A stretch of 8,078 bases of DNA from an uncultured Bacilli bacterium (GCA_910586635.1 CAJUJA010000033.1:5445-13522); one strand, 5' to 3'; positions 1 to 7,070 are shown, numbered from the stretch's first letter. Numbers and translations are program-made. Notes: generated by a model from the letters alone, not told the origin.

Positions 1-28
1 GGAGTTCAGACGTGTGCTCTTCCGATCT
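1..28 (+). other. Illumina TruSeq adapter remnant at contig end (not genomic)
   Basis: The first 28 bases, beginning GGAGTTCAGACGTG and ending GCTCTTCCGATCT, match the 3' part of the standard Illumina TruSeq read-2 adapter base for base. Genomic sequence starts at about base 29. Translation through it gives the residues MCSSD, an artefact known from adapter-contaminated protein entries. The match is read directly from sequence against a remembered standard oligonucleotide, and a chance 28-base match is not credible. Confidence 0.97.
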
Positions 29-29
29 A

Positions 30-557
30 ACTCATAAAGCACTATATGAAGCTTTAATTTGTCTATTAAAAGAAAAAGAGTATGAAGAAATAAAAGTATC
101 TGACTTATGTCAAAAAGCACTTGTAAATAGGTCTACATTTTATGCCCACTTTAATGATAAGTATGACTTATTAGATAGCTTTCTTAAAGATTTAAAACAA
201 AACTTGATAGAAGAATTAGAAAAAAATAAAAAAATCGATAATACTAGAGAATATTATCTAGAATTAATCAAAGTATTTATCAATCACATTGATAATAATA
301 AAGATACCTATAAGTCCATTATCCTTAATAACAGAAATAGTATTATTTTAGACATGCTTTATGATACGATTAAAAATGATTGTAAAAAAAGATTAGAACA
401 AATTTCTACCCCCTTAAAACAAGAAATTCCAGATAATATTGTAATTGAGTTTTATCTAGGTGGCATTGTAAATTTAGGAATTTCTTGGATCAATAATAGT
501 CACTATAAAAAAGAGGAAATGATCGAATATTTAACGAAACTACTTCCCAATGAATAA
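30..557 (+). CDS. TetR/AcrR-family transcriptional regulator, 5' truncated
   Basis: This is a one-component DNA-binding repressor of the TetR family. The genuine part starts at THKALYEAL; the apparent GTG start at base 12 and the residues MCSSD come from the adapter, so the true N-terminus (probably 10-20 residues) is missing. The helix-turn-helix is clear: the IKVSDLCQKALVNRSTFYAHF segment (cut here to its ends) has the family's V-N-R-S-T-F-Y-x-H-F recognition-helix signature, followed by the usual D-K-Y-D-L-L-D linker. The C-terminal half is helical and ends in an FYLGGIVNLGISWINN segment typical of TetR proteins with the TetR_C_7/8-like ligand-binding domain of low-GC Firmicutes. The ligand and target genes cannot be told: the neighbour that would lie upstream is cut off, and the next gene is convergent. 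A hairpin terminator follows at 635-660. The family call is firm; the regulon is unknown. Confidence 0.9.
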   Translation, partial: THKALYEALICLLKEKEYEEIKVSDLCQKALVNRSTFYAHFNDKYDLLDSFLKDLKQNLIEELEKNKKIDNTREYYLELIKVFINHIDNNKDTYKSIILNNRNSIILDMLYDTIKNDCKKRLEQISTPLKQEIPDNIVIEFYLGGIVNLGISWINNSHYKKEEMIEYLTKLLPNE

Positions 558-634
558 ATAAGTCTTCAAAAAAATCATCCGACATTTACTGGAACTACTA
601 TAATGGGATCAATTCCATATGTTATTAGATTTCC

Positions 635-660
635 ATTAGAGATAGATCTAATACTTTTTA
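635..660 (+). terminator. Probable intrinsic terminator of the tetR-family gene
   Basis: ATTAGA (635-640) and TCTAAT (647-652) form a perfect 6-bp stem with a 6-base loop, followed by ACTTTTTATT. An alternative 7-bp stem starts further left at 624. The stem is AT-rich and therefore weak, but its place about 80 bases after the stop at 557 and its T-run fit termination of the + strand gene. The rest of 558-770 shows no gene-like reading frame or other recognisable element. Confidence 0.5.
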
Positions 661-772
661 TTGGTTTATAAATAGGATATACATAATCACTTTACAACCT
701 AAAATCAAAATACTAACTTTCATATGATTATCTCTTCCCTTTTATTGTTACATCATGAACAAAATACTAAAT

Positions 773-830
773 AAAAAAAGATATCTAGGATGAATTAAAT
801 CAAATCGGTTGATAACATAATTCTATCTTT
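773..830 (-). terminator. Nested hairpin plus T-run downstream of the surface-protein gene
   Basis: On the - strand, 17 bases after the stop at 847, AAAGATA pairs with TATCTTT as the outer stem. GAATTA pairs with TAATTC inside it, and ATCAA/TTGAT forms the inner hairpin around CCGAT. A run of seven Ts follows (As at 773-779 on the + strand). The nested, interrupted stem is longer than most intrinsic terminators, but position and T-run make this the likely transcript end. Confidence 0.5.
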
Positions 831-846
831 CAGGCATTGAATTTAT

Positions 847-1635
847 TTACATTTTAATATTTCTAGCAGAAATTTTTACTATTAGTTTTTGGGGTACAGA
901 TAAGATATTATGTCCAGCCTGAGGTAAATAGGAATCAAATTGACTCCCCACAATTCCCTGAGTATTAGGTCCGCCACTAATAATATCAGTTACTACCACT
1001 TTTTCTAGCCAAGGAAGAACTTTACAACTGCCTACATTTTCATACATTGGGGGTATATTAAATTGACATCCAGCTTTATTTAATTCAGATAATGAGGGGT
1101 TCATTACCTCAATATCACTAGATAACCCTATTTTGTTTAATGTCTCCTTGTATTTTGATAAAAAATCTACTCCACCACACACAAAGATTTCAGCTCCACA
1201 AGCCTTATTTTGTGCATATGATGGATTTTCTATAGCTCTCTTCTCATAGTAGTCAATCCCAAAAATAGTATCAACCCGAGTAGCAACTTCTGCAGCACCA
1301 CCTTCAATAGGATACTTGGTTAAAACTGTAACCGAATCACCTGATGAATATAATACATAAAACTCTTCTGTTCCACATTTTATTTCGTCTGATGTTTGTG
1401 TTCCTGTACCATTTATTACATTACATGGCTTGCTATTTACTTTTTCATACAACTCATCTATTGCTCCATTCAAATTTGTAGATGTTAATCCTGATTTTGA
1501 ATTATCATAAGAAATATTGGAACTTGATATGGTAGTTGCTGCATAAGCTCCTACTCCTGATATAATCCCTCCTATTATGATTCCTAATACTAATTTATAG
1601 TTCCTCTTTAATCTCTTTTTTACCTCTTTTTTCAC
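847..1635 (-). CDS. Membrane-anchored Cys-rich surface protein with a poly-G promoter
   Basis: A 262-residue protein of unknown function. The chosen start is GTG at 1635 because GGAG lies 8 bases upstream. The longer open frame to 1716 would start inside a terminator hairpin and read through the promoter, so it is rejected. The N-terminus is basic (KKEVKKRLKRNYK), followed by a hydrophobic segment at about residues 14-32 ending GAYAATT, which fits a signal anchor or signal peptide. A linker with the phrase SGLTSTNLNGAIDELY follows, a motif common in exported and tail-fibre-like proteins of gut Firmicutes. The rest holds six cysteines (contexts KPCN, IKCG, KACG, FVCG, AGCQ, GSCK), which could pair outside the cell. 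No LPXTG signal is seen. It lies directly after tig but has its own promoter. Its C-terminal half resembles the fragment at 7074-7520 (LxxxGC, VGxC, PW, and a closing V-I/K-x-I segment). Surface location is inferred and function is not known. Confidence 0.75.
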   Translation of the reverse strand: MKKEVKKRLKRNYKLVLGIIIGGIISGVGAYAATTISSSNISYDNSKSGLTSTNLNGAIDELYEKVNSKPCNVINGTGTQTSDEIKCGTEEFYVLYSSGDSVTVLTKYPIEGGAAEVATRVDTIFGIDYYEKRAIENPSYAQNKACGAEIFVCGGVDFLSKYKETLNKIGLSSDIEVMNPSLSELNKAGCQFNIPPMYENVGSCKVLPWLEKVVVTDIISGGPNTQGIVGSQFDSYLPQAGHNILSVPQKLIVKISARNIKM

Positions 1636-1670
1636 TGCTATCACTCCATACTTATTTACTCTATGCTTAC

Positions 1671-1701
1671 AGTATACCCCCCCCCCGGAGCCTTTTGTCA
1701 A
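1671..1701 (-). promoter_or_regulatory. Promoter with a 10-G tract in the -35/-10 spacer (putative phase-variable switch)
   Basis: On the - strand a perfect -35 TTGACA (1701-1696) is followed by AAAGGCTCC, ten guanines (1686-1677) and a -10 TATACT (1676-1671). The spacer is 19 bp, two more than the optimum of 17. The predicted transcript starts near 1664, about 29 bases before the GTG start, and carries the GGAG site. Homopolymeric G/C runs in a promoter spacer vary in length by slipped-strand mispairing; Neisseria porA and opc and Bordetella fim are the known precedents. Loss of two Gs here would give the ideal spacing. The boxes and tract are seen directly; switching is inferred. Confidence 0.8.
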
Positions 1702-1702
1702 C

Positions 1703-1724
1703 AAAAAAAAGAGCACTATGCTCT
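1703..1724 (-). terminator. tig: Intrinsic terminator of tig
   Basis: On the - strand AGAGCA and TGCTCT form a perfect 6-bp stem around TAG, followed by eight Ts (As at 1703-1710 on the + strand). It starts only a few bases after the tig stop and ends one base before the TTGACA box of the next promoter. A hairpin with the same GAGAGC...GCTCTTTTT skeleton stands at the same place before the second poly-G tract (7558-7575). Confidence 0.85.
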
Positions 1725-1729
1725 CAAAA

Positions 1730-3007
1730 TTACTTATTCAATTCTTTTAAAACATCAATAGTTTTACGCATCTGTAAATCATACTGAATCATATCAATTC
1801 CACCAAAATTTTTCAAGAACTCTTCTTTTTCCATTTTATATTTTTCTGCCAAAGAGTCTGCTTCTTTTTCTGCATCTTTAATGGAAACTTCAACTTTTTC
1901 TAATTTCATAACTTCTTCTAACATTAAACGATATAATACATTGGAATAAGCCTCTTTTTCTAATTGATCTCTTAAATCTTTTTCTGTAGATTTAGTAAAT
2001 TGATAATATACATCTAAACTAATTCCTTGCATCTTCATTTGTTCTTCAAAACGATGCATTAGACGATCAATCTCTTCATTTACCATTTCCTCAGGAATAT
2101 CTACTTCAACATTTTTAGAAACCTCTTCTAAAATCCGATCCACATATTTATTTTCCGCATCCATTTCTTTCTGTGCTTTAATGGATTTTTCTATTTCAGA
2201 CTCTAAAGTTTCCTTGGAGTCCACTCCTTCCATTCCTAAATCCGAAAAGAATTCCTCGTCTAAGTCTCTAGCTTGTTTTTGTTTGATTTCATTAACCTTT
2301 ACTTTAAATACTACAGGTACACCTTTTAAATCCTCTGCCTGATAATCTTCAGGAAAGGTAACATTTATCTCTTTTTCTTCCCCTATCTTCATTCCAATAA
2401 CTTGTTCTTCAAATCCAGGAATAAAAGTATTAGAACCAATTTCTAGAGAATAATTCTCTCCCTTGCCACCATCAAAAGCTGTCCCATTTTTAAATCCTTC
2501 AAAATCAATAACAGCAATATCTCCATTTTCTACTTTTCCATCTTTTGTAACTAATTCTGTATATCTTTCCAATATATGAGATAATTCATGCTCTATTTCT
2601 TCTTTTTCTACCTTGATATTCTCAGGTTTAATATTTAATCCTTTATACTTTTTTACATTTACTTCTGGTTTTGTAATAATTTTAAAAATAAACTCTACTG
2701 CATCTTCACTAATATCTTTTAAATTGATATCAGGTTGTACTACTGGCGTTAATTTAGAATCCTCCATTGCCTTAGTATAGGCTTCTTGCAACACGATATC
2801 TGCAGCTGGTAAAAATAAAGATTCTATTCCAAACTTTTTAATATAAATATCTCTAGGAACTTTTCCTTTTCTAAAGCCATCAACTTTAGCATCCTTTTTC
2901 TTCTCCTGAAACGCCTGATCTAGGGCTTTCTTCCAAGAATCTCCTTCGATTTTAATCACAATTTCATGAACATTTTTATTTTTTTCTTCCTTTTTCTTAT
3001 TTGCCAT
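1730..3007 (-). CDS. tig: Trigger factor (ribosome-associated chaperone and peptidyl-prolyl isomerase)
   Basis: Trigger factor binds ribosomal protein uL23 at the exit tunnel and shields nascent chains; its FKBP-type domain isomerises prolyl bonds. At 425 residues it has normal family length. The ribosome-binding signature GFRKGKVP is at residues 44-51. The FKBP domain lies at about 162-241, with GDIAVIDFEG and the IPGFEEQVIGMKIGE core. The helical, highly charged C-terminal substrate-binding arms follow (about 245-425). The N-terminus is a little unusual: a Lys-rich stretch (MANKKKEEKNKN) precedes the first conserved strand VHEIVIKI. The ATG at 3007 is supported by GGAGG at 3018-3014. It has its own consensus promoter and a terminator right after the stop, so it is probably monocistronic, with some read-through from greA possible. 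Identification is firm. Confidence 0.97.
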   Translation of the reverse strand: MANKKKEEKNKNVHEIVIKIEGDSWKKALDQAFQEKKKDAKVDGFRKGKVPRDIYIKKFGIESLFLPAADIVLQEAYTKAMEDSKLTPVVQPDINLKDISEDAVEFIFKIITKPEVNVKKYKGLNIKPENIKVEKEEIEHELSHILERYTELVTKDGKVENGDIAVIDFEGFKNGTAFDGGKGENYSLEIGSNTFIPGFEEQVIGMKIGEEKEINVTFPEDYQAEDLKGVPVVFKVKVNEIKQKQARDLDEEFFSDLGMEGVDSKETLESEIEKSIKAQKEMDAENKYVDRILEEVSKNVEVDIPEEMVNEEIDRLMHRFEEQMKMQGISLDVYYQFTKSTEKDLRDQLEKEAYSNVLYRLMLEEVMKLEKVEVSIKDAEKEADSLAEKYKMEKEEFLKNFGGIDMIQYDLQMRKTIDVLKELNK

Positions 3008-3028
3008 TTTATCCCTCCAACATGTTAT

Positions 3029-3057
3029 ATTATAGCGTACATTATTCTTTTTCTCAA
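3029..3057 (-). promoter_or_regulatory. SigA-type promoter of tig
   Basis: On the - strand TTGAGA (3057-3052), a 17-bp spacer and a perfect TATAAT (3034-3029). The expected transcript start is near 3022, just before the GGAGG site of tig at 3018-3014. Confidence 0.85.
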
Positions 3058-3075
3058 CTATAATTTTAAATATTT

Positions 3076-3112
3076 ATAAAAGTAAAGAAAGATTCATGAT
3101 CTTTGAATCTTT
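3076..3112 (-). terminator. Terminator between greA and tig (possibly bidirectional)
   Basis: AAAGATTC (3088-3095) and GAATCTTT (3105-3112) form an 8-bp perfect stem with a 9-base loop. On the - strand it is followed by a T-rich tail (CTTTACTTTT), about 12 bases after the greA stop. On the + strand the stem also ends in a run of Ts, but no + strand gene precedes it. Confidence 0.65.
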
Positions 3113-3123
3113 TTTCTGAAATA

Positions 3124-3597
3124 TTAACTAATGGCCTTTATCTCTACTTGGTAAGAGCCATTTGGGCTTTCAACTGTTACAATATCCCCAACCCTATGAT
3201 TAAGAAGAGCCTGTGCAATTGGAGATTCATTCGATATTTTACTTTCGAATGGATCTGCCTCCTGACTACCAACAATCTTATACTCATCTTCCTCGTCATC
3301 GTCATCTACATATTTAATAGAAACAGTCGTTCCAAGTGATACCTTATCTGTATCTGTTTTAGTAATAATTGAGACATTCTCAAGCATTTTTTCAATGGTT
3401 TTAATTCTTCCTTCAATTTGAGCCTGTTCATCTCTTGCAGCATCATAATCTGCATTCTCAGATAAATCCCCTAATGCTCTAGCCTCTTTAATAGACTGTA
3501 TATTCTCAGGACGTCTAACGTTAATTAAATTATCTAATTCCCTTTTTAATTCATCTAATCCTTCCTGAGTTAAATATACTTTTTTACTATTTGCCAT
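3124..3597 (-). CDS. greA: Transcript cleavage/elongation factor GreA
   Basis: GreA enters the RNA polymerase secondary channel and stimulates cleavage of backtracked RNA, rescuing stalled elongation complexes. At 157 residues it has the family's standard length. The N-terminal antiparallel coiled coil spans about residues 8-75. Its tip carries ARALGDLSENADYDAARDEQ; D44 and E47 are the expected catalytic acidic pair. The C-terminal FKBP-like domain spans about 83-157 with the conserved IVGSQEADP and ISNESPIAQALLNHRVGD segments. An unusually acidic loop (VDDDDEEDE) sits between its first strands. The ATG at 3597 has AGGTGAAGG upstream. Two promoters lie between it and dgt. Next to trhP genes it recalls the Bacillus subtilis yrrMNO-udk-greA order. 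Identification is firm. Confidence 0.97.
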   Translation of the reverse strand: MANSKKVYLTQEGLDELKRELDNLINVRRPENIQSIKEARALGDLSENADYDAARDEQAQIEGRIKTIEKMLENVSIITKTDTDKVSLGTTVSIKYVDDDDEEDEYKIVGSQEADPFESKISNESPIAQALLNHRVGDIVTVESPNGSYQVEIKAIS

Positions 3598-3631
3598 TAT
3601 CCTTCACCTCATATTCATAACATTGTTTTAA

Positions 3632-3660
3632 ATAATACTACAAATTAGATTATTTGTCAA
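3632..3660 (-). promoter_or_regulatory. Proximal promoter (P2) of greA
   Basis: On the - strand a perfect TTGACA (3660-3655), a 17-bp spacer and TATTAT (3637-3632). Together with P1 upstream it gives greA two independent consensus starts. Confidence 0.8.
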
Positions 3661-3686
3661 TGTCTAATTCCCACTTGGGATTGCAT

Positions 3687-3715
3687 ATTATACCACATAA
3701 TTCACTATTTTGCAA
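3687..3715 (-). promoter_or_regulatory. Distal promoter (P1) of greA, overlapping the end of dgt
   Basis: On the - strand TTGCAA (3715-3710), a 17-bp spacer and a perfect TATAAT (3692-3687). The -35 box lies in the last codons of dgt. The short palindrome TCCCAAGTGGGA falls in the first transcribed bases, between P1 and P2; it has no T-run, so it is not a terminator and could be an operator or a 5' stabilising hairpin. Confidence 0.7.
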
Positions 3716-4844
3716 CATAATATTTTTCAACTTGGTGCAAAAATAATTCATCAGTCATACCACTGATAAAATCAATTACCTTTCTTTTATCATTTGTACT
3801 TTCCAAATATTTATCAGTTTGATGATTTAAGAATATCTGATAAATAATATTTTCCCTATCATTATTAGTAATTGCATCCAAATATGTTTTATAAATAACC
3901 CTCATACCTTTTTGATAATAAGAATAATCTTTCTCATTCATAGACTTCCTATAAATATTTTGATGATTGAAATTTTTTAATTTAAAAACAGATTCAAACA
4001 CCTCTTTACTCATCTTTATATAAGGTTTATCCATACTTTCTCCTATAATATCTAAAATAATATTATTTACAATATCACGGTTATTATTCCCTAGTATATG
4101 ACAAATATCTTCTGGAATTTCATCCCTTTTAAATAAACCTAATTCAATTGCATCCTCGATATCCCTTCCAATATATCCAATAATATCAGAAATTCTTACC
4201 ACACAGCCTTCTAATGTCATAGCAGAATATCTTTTTAGCTTTTTTAAATCCTGAGTTCCCTCCTTATATTCCCTTAAAAATTCCTGTAAATCCTTTTTCA
4301 TAGGAATATATTTTTCAGATAACATTTCTCCATTATGACATAAAATACCATCTAAGGTTTGAATCGTTAAATTTTGACCACATCCTTGGTGATCTACAAT
4401 CATTAAATTTCTAACTCCTTGAATATTATGTGCAAAATACTCATTTAATTCTTCTTTTGCTATTTCATTTAACATAGCTTCACCTGCATGACCTAGAGGA
4501 GTATGTCCAATATCATGTCCTAAAGCAATTGCCTCAATTAAATCTTCATTTAATTTTAAAGCTCTTCCTATTGTTCTTGCAATTTTAGAAACTAGTTGAA
4601 CATGAACCATTCTTTTGCTAATATGATCATTATCTTTAAAAGAATATACCTGTGTTTTATCAATATATCTAGTATAACTAAACGAATGTATAATCCGGTC
4701 AATATCCCTAAAATATGGTGTTCTAATATCATCACTGTCTTCTTTTTCTATTCTAATAGCCTCATTACTTTTAGTAGCATACTTAGATAATATGCTTTCT
4801 TTTTCTAAAAAATTGATTTTTGCTTGTTCTATATTTGTCATCAT
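3705..4844 (-). CDS. dgt: dGTP triphosphohydrolase-like HD-domain protein
   Basis: HD-superfamily enzyme of the dGTPase group, which hydrolyses dNTPs to deoxynucleoside and triphosphate and so shapes the dNTP pool. At 379 residues it is in the usual range for the Firmicute type. The family motif TPYFRDIDRIIHSFSYTRY...KTQV lies at residues 42-65. The metal-binding HD set is complete: H81, the H110-D111 pair in ALGHDIGHTPLGHAGE, and D220 in VVRISDIIGYIGRD. Two adjacent ATGs can serve as start (4844 and 4841); GAGGTG sits 2 bases from the first and 5 from the second, so 4841 may be the used one. The 57-base gap from trhP2 has no clear terminator, so it probably continues the trhP transcript. Substrate preference among dNTPs cannot be read from the sequence. 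Confidence 0.88.
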   Translation of the reverse strand: MMTNIEQAKINFLEKESILSKYATKSNEAIRIEKEDSDDIRTPYFRDIDRIIHSFSYTRYIDKTQVYSFKDNDHISKRMVHVQLVSKIARTIGRALKLNEDLIEAIALGHDIGHTPLGHAGEAMLNEIAKEELNEYFAHNIQGVRNLMIVDHQGCGQNLTIQTLDGILCHNGEMLSEKYIPMKKDLQEFLREYKEGTQDLKKLKRYSAMTLEGCVVRISDIIGYIGRDIEDAIELGLFKRDEIPEDICHILGNNNRDIVNNIILDIIGESMDKPYIKMSKEVFESVFKLKNFNHQNIYRKSMNEKDYSYYQKGMRVIYKTYLDAITNNDRENIIYQIFLNHQTDKYLESTNDKRKVIDFISGMTDELFLHQVEKYYVAK

Positions 4845-4901
4845 AACACCTCTTTTAAATGATTTATCATAAAAAGTTCCTTAGCTATTTTTATTTCTAT
4901 T

Positions 4902-6101
4902 TTATAATCCTTTAGATCCCATTTTTCTTATTAATCGAATCATAGCGTATTCCTCAATTAAAATATCTGTATCTAAATAAATATAGTAAATATTATCTGG
5001 ATGTCTTGCTACCTTAATTTCTTCTTGGTTCTCGTCAAATAATTTTTCTACTGTAAAAGGGATGATATTCCCACTTGGTGTAAACAACTCTACCTGACTT
5101 CCTACCTCAAAATAATTTCTTTCATAGATTTTTACTAATTTATTCTTTTTATCATATGATATGACTTGGCCTAAATAATCCTGATTCGATACTTCACTTC
5201 TACCCGTATAATACTGATCAGTATAGTCTGCTTCCTTATCTAAATAATGAGAAGAAGTTTCTCTATTAGCAACTCGTGATAAGATAATCTCTTGTTTTTT
5301 TAAAAATTCTTCGTTTAATTTTCCTTCATAAATAGCATCAATAATTTTACGATAAGTTCCGACGACTGTTGCTAAATAATAAATAGATCGCATCCTTCCT
5401 TCTACCTTTAAACTTCTAACTCCAATCTGTATCATTTTCTCAATATATCTAGAAGCATTTAAATCTTTAGTTGCCATTGTAAAATTTTTATCTTTAGTTA
5501 AAAAACTAAATCTGCATACCTGACTACATCCCCCACGATTAGCATCCCTATTCGTAATATAATTAGATAAAGCACACCTACCAGAAAAACATGTACACAT
5601 AGCCCCATGAATAAACACCTCAATATCAAGGTTTACTTTTTTAATTATCCCTTCAATATCCAAAAGAGAAAGCTCACGAGCTAAAACCACTCGATCCACA
5701 CCCTCACTTTCAAAAAATTCAATTGCTTCATAGTTTGTAGTTGAGTTTTGAGTAGATAAATGAACCTCAATATCAGGATAGTTATCCTTAATATAGGAAA
5801 TAATAAAAGGATCACTAACAATAAAAGCATCAATTCCAGATTCTACTACCTCTTTTATATAGGATTCCACATCCATCATATCTTCATTATGAAAGACAAT
5901 ATTAAGGGTTAAATATACCTTTTTCTGTAATTTATGAGCAAATTCACAACCACTTTTTATTTCCTCTAATGAAAAATTAGTAGCATTCGCACGTAAGCCG
6001 TACTTATACCCACCAATATAAACTGCATCAGCACCATATAACAAATTAATCTTTAAACGTTCTAAATCTCCAGCTGGAGCAAGTAATTCTATTTTTTTCA
6101 T
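4902..6101 (-). CDS. trhP2: U32-family tRNA hydroxylation protein TrhP2 (YrrO-like), Fe-S subunit
   Basis: U32 'peptidase' family protein. In B. subtilis the YrrN/YrrO (TrhP1/TrhP2) pair carries out prephenate-dependent 5-hydroxylation of wobble U34 in tRNA. At 399 residues it resembles YrrO. It starts with the family hallmark ELLAPAGDLERLKINLLYGADAVY (cut here to its ends). The U32 signature lies at about 161-176 (EVFIHGAMCTCFSGRC), and C169, C176, C192 and C196 match the expected four-cysteine iron-sulfur set. The remainder is the C-terminal extension with EGRMRSIYYLATVV and a beta-rich tail. It abuts trhP1 with no gap (stop TAG directly before ATG), and its AGGTG site lies in the last trhP1 codons, so translation is probably coupled. 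The family is often annotated as collagenase-like peptidase; the pairing with trhP1 and the greA neighbourhood favour the tRNA role. Confidence 0.88.
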   Translation of the reverse strand: MKKIELLAPAGDLERLKINLLYGADAVYIGGYKYGLRANATNFSLEEIKSGCEFAHKLQKKVYLTLNIVFHNEDMMDVESYIKEVVESGIDAFIVSDPFIISYIKDNYPDIEVHLSTQNSTTNYEAIEFFESEGVDRVVLARELSLLDIEGIIKKVNLDIEVFIHGAMCTCFSGRCALSNYITNRDANRGGCSQVCRFSFLTKDKNFTMATKDLNASRYIEKMIQIGVRSLKVEGRMRSIYYLATVVGTYRKIIDAIYEGKLNEEFLKKQEIILSRVANRETSSHYLDKEADYTDQYYTGRSEVSNQDYLGQVISYDKKNKLVKIYERNYFEVGSQVELFTPSGNIIPFTVEKLFDENQEEIKVARHPDNIYYIYLDTDILIEEYAMIRLIRKMGSKGL

Positions 6102-6980
6102 CTACTTCACCTTATAAATCGTCTTTCTATAGAAAAAATTAGTATTTCTTCCTAATAACGCATTTTGTCTACGTATCCAATTTTCATCTTCAACTTTTGT
6201 CATTTTATGATAATTATTTAAATAAAAATCTATATTTTCAAGACACTTTATAAAAATATCATGATCTATTAAATCCTCTTTTAATAAAATATAGTCCATA
6301 TTACAATGAAGTAACTCTCTTAAAATCCTGGAACCATTCATCAATTTTTTCATTACAAAACTAACCCCATTATTATCCTCTATCAAATAATACTCCTGCT
6401 TTGTTTTAGGTTCCCTAATATCTAAATTATCTTTCTCTTGAATCAAACAATCTTGATAATAATGACTGACTAATTTTCTTTTTGAATAGGCAACAACTGG
6501 GTATGAAATGAATTCTACTATTGGCGTAATTTTAGAATTTTTTTTAATTTCTATCATTTCATCTTTTGTAATCTCTTTAGATAATAAAGCATACCTTACT
6601 CCCCTATTATAGTAATAATTACAAGTTTTATAATTTGTAACCATATAAGTCTGATTCCAAACCAAGTCTGTCTTTAATCCCATCTTTTTCTTTAGATTTA
6701 GTAACGCTATATCATAATAAAAAAGCCCCTTAATATTTAATGTTTCTAATTCTTTTAATATCCCCTGTAACTCTCCTATTTCATCATTTAAAATATTTTT
6801 ATTTATACTAATGAAAAGGTGAATATCAGGGTATTTTTTTCTTATTTCTTTGATTTCATCTAAACTATAGTAATTAATAGATTCTACAGAAAAATTTTTA
6901 AGTGGTAACAAAAAATTATTGATATTATGACTAATATAATCCTCTAATAAACCATGAATTGGCTTTACTATCACATCCAT
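6102..6980 (-). CDS. trhP1: U32-family protein TrhP1 (YrrN-like), cysteine-less partner of TrhP2
   Basis: Shorter member of the TrhP1-TrhP2 pair for tRNA wobble-uridine hydroxylation. At 292 residues it is close to B. subtilis YrrN. The family start (ELLAPAGD-like) has decayed to VIVKPIHGLLEDY. The segment NYKTCNYYYNRGVRYALLSKE at about 116-136 (cut here to its ends) matches the YrrN TNYYTCNY...RAVLARE region. Where TrhP2 has the Fe-S signature, this protein has EFISYPVVAYSKRKLVSHYY (156-175) with none of the cysteines, which is also how YrrN looks. The C-terminal WIRRQNALLGRNTNFFYRKT fits the YrrN end. The ATG at 6980 is preceded by GAGGTG (6991-6986). It begins the housekeeping run; the trmR/yrrM methyltransferase gene that precedes yrrN in Bacillus is not here, and a surface-protein fragment stands in its place. 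Confidence 0.8.
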   Translation of the reverse strand: MDVIVKPIHGLLEDYISHNINNFLLPLKNFSVESINYYSLDEIKEIRKKYPDIHLFISINKNILNDEIGELQGILKELETLNIKGLFYYDIALLNLKKKMGLKTDLVWNQTYMVTNYKTCNYYYNRGVRYALLSKEITKDEMIEIKKNSKITPIVEFISYPVVAYSKRKLVSHYYQDCLIQEKDNLDIREPKTKQEYYLIEDNNGVSFVMKKLMNGSRILRELLHCNMDYILLKEDLIDHDIFIKCLENIDFYLNNYHKMTKVEDENWIRRQNALLGRNTNFFYRKTIYKVK

Positions 6981-6997
6981 AAAGACACCTCGAAAAT

Positions 6998-7026
6998 ATT
7001 ATATAGCAAATGTAAAAAAAAGGAAA
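6998..7026 (-). promoter_or_regulatory. Possible promoter of trhP1
   Basis: A perfect TATAAT (7003-6998) lies on the - strand, with only a weak -35 (TTTCCT, 7026-7021) at 17 bp. The implied transcript would start at about 6991, right at the GAGGTG site, giving an unusually short leader of about 11 bases. A longer transcript from further upstream is an alternative. Confidence 0.4.
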
Positions 7027-7070
7027 GTCTCATTTTAACTACCCAAATTTATAAACGATCATATCTTCCC
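7014..7070 (-). terminator. Weak terminator candidate after the surface-protein fragment
   Basis: On the - strand GGGAAG (7070-7065) can pair with CTTTCC (7027-7022), with one G-T wobble and a long AT-rich loop, followed by eight Ts (7021-7014). The stem is short for such a loop, so the T-run is the better evidence. Confidence 0.3.

Noticed and set aside
12..29. GTG start and residues MCSSD of the TetR-family protein
   Set aside because: These codons are Illumina adapter sequence.
558..846. Gap of 289 bases searched for a small gene, RNA gene or riboswitch
   Set aside because: Only the two convergent terminator-like hairpins could be supported; no tRNA cloverleaf, start signals or conserved RNA motif was seen.
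1636..1716. 27-codon N-terminal extension of the surface protein, with the G-run read as coding (Gly-Ser-Gly-Gly-Gly)
   Set aside because: It would start with GTG inside the tig terminator stem without a ribosome-binding site and read through TTGACA and TATACT. The GTG at 1635 has a well placed GGAG and is followed by a normal signal-anchor sequence. So the G-run acts on transcription here, not on reading frame.
3103..3339. Open frame of 78 codons on the + strand
   Set aside because: It lies antisense to greA, which is unmistakable in the other strand; it has no ribosome-binding site and a composition typical of a shadow frame.
4596..4790. Open frame of 64 codons on the + strand
   Set aside because: It is antisense to the conserved N-terminal part of the dGTPase-like gene and shows no family features or start signals.
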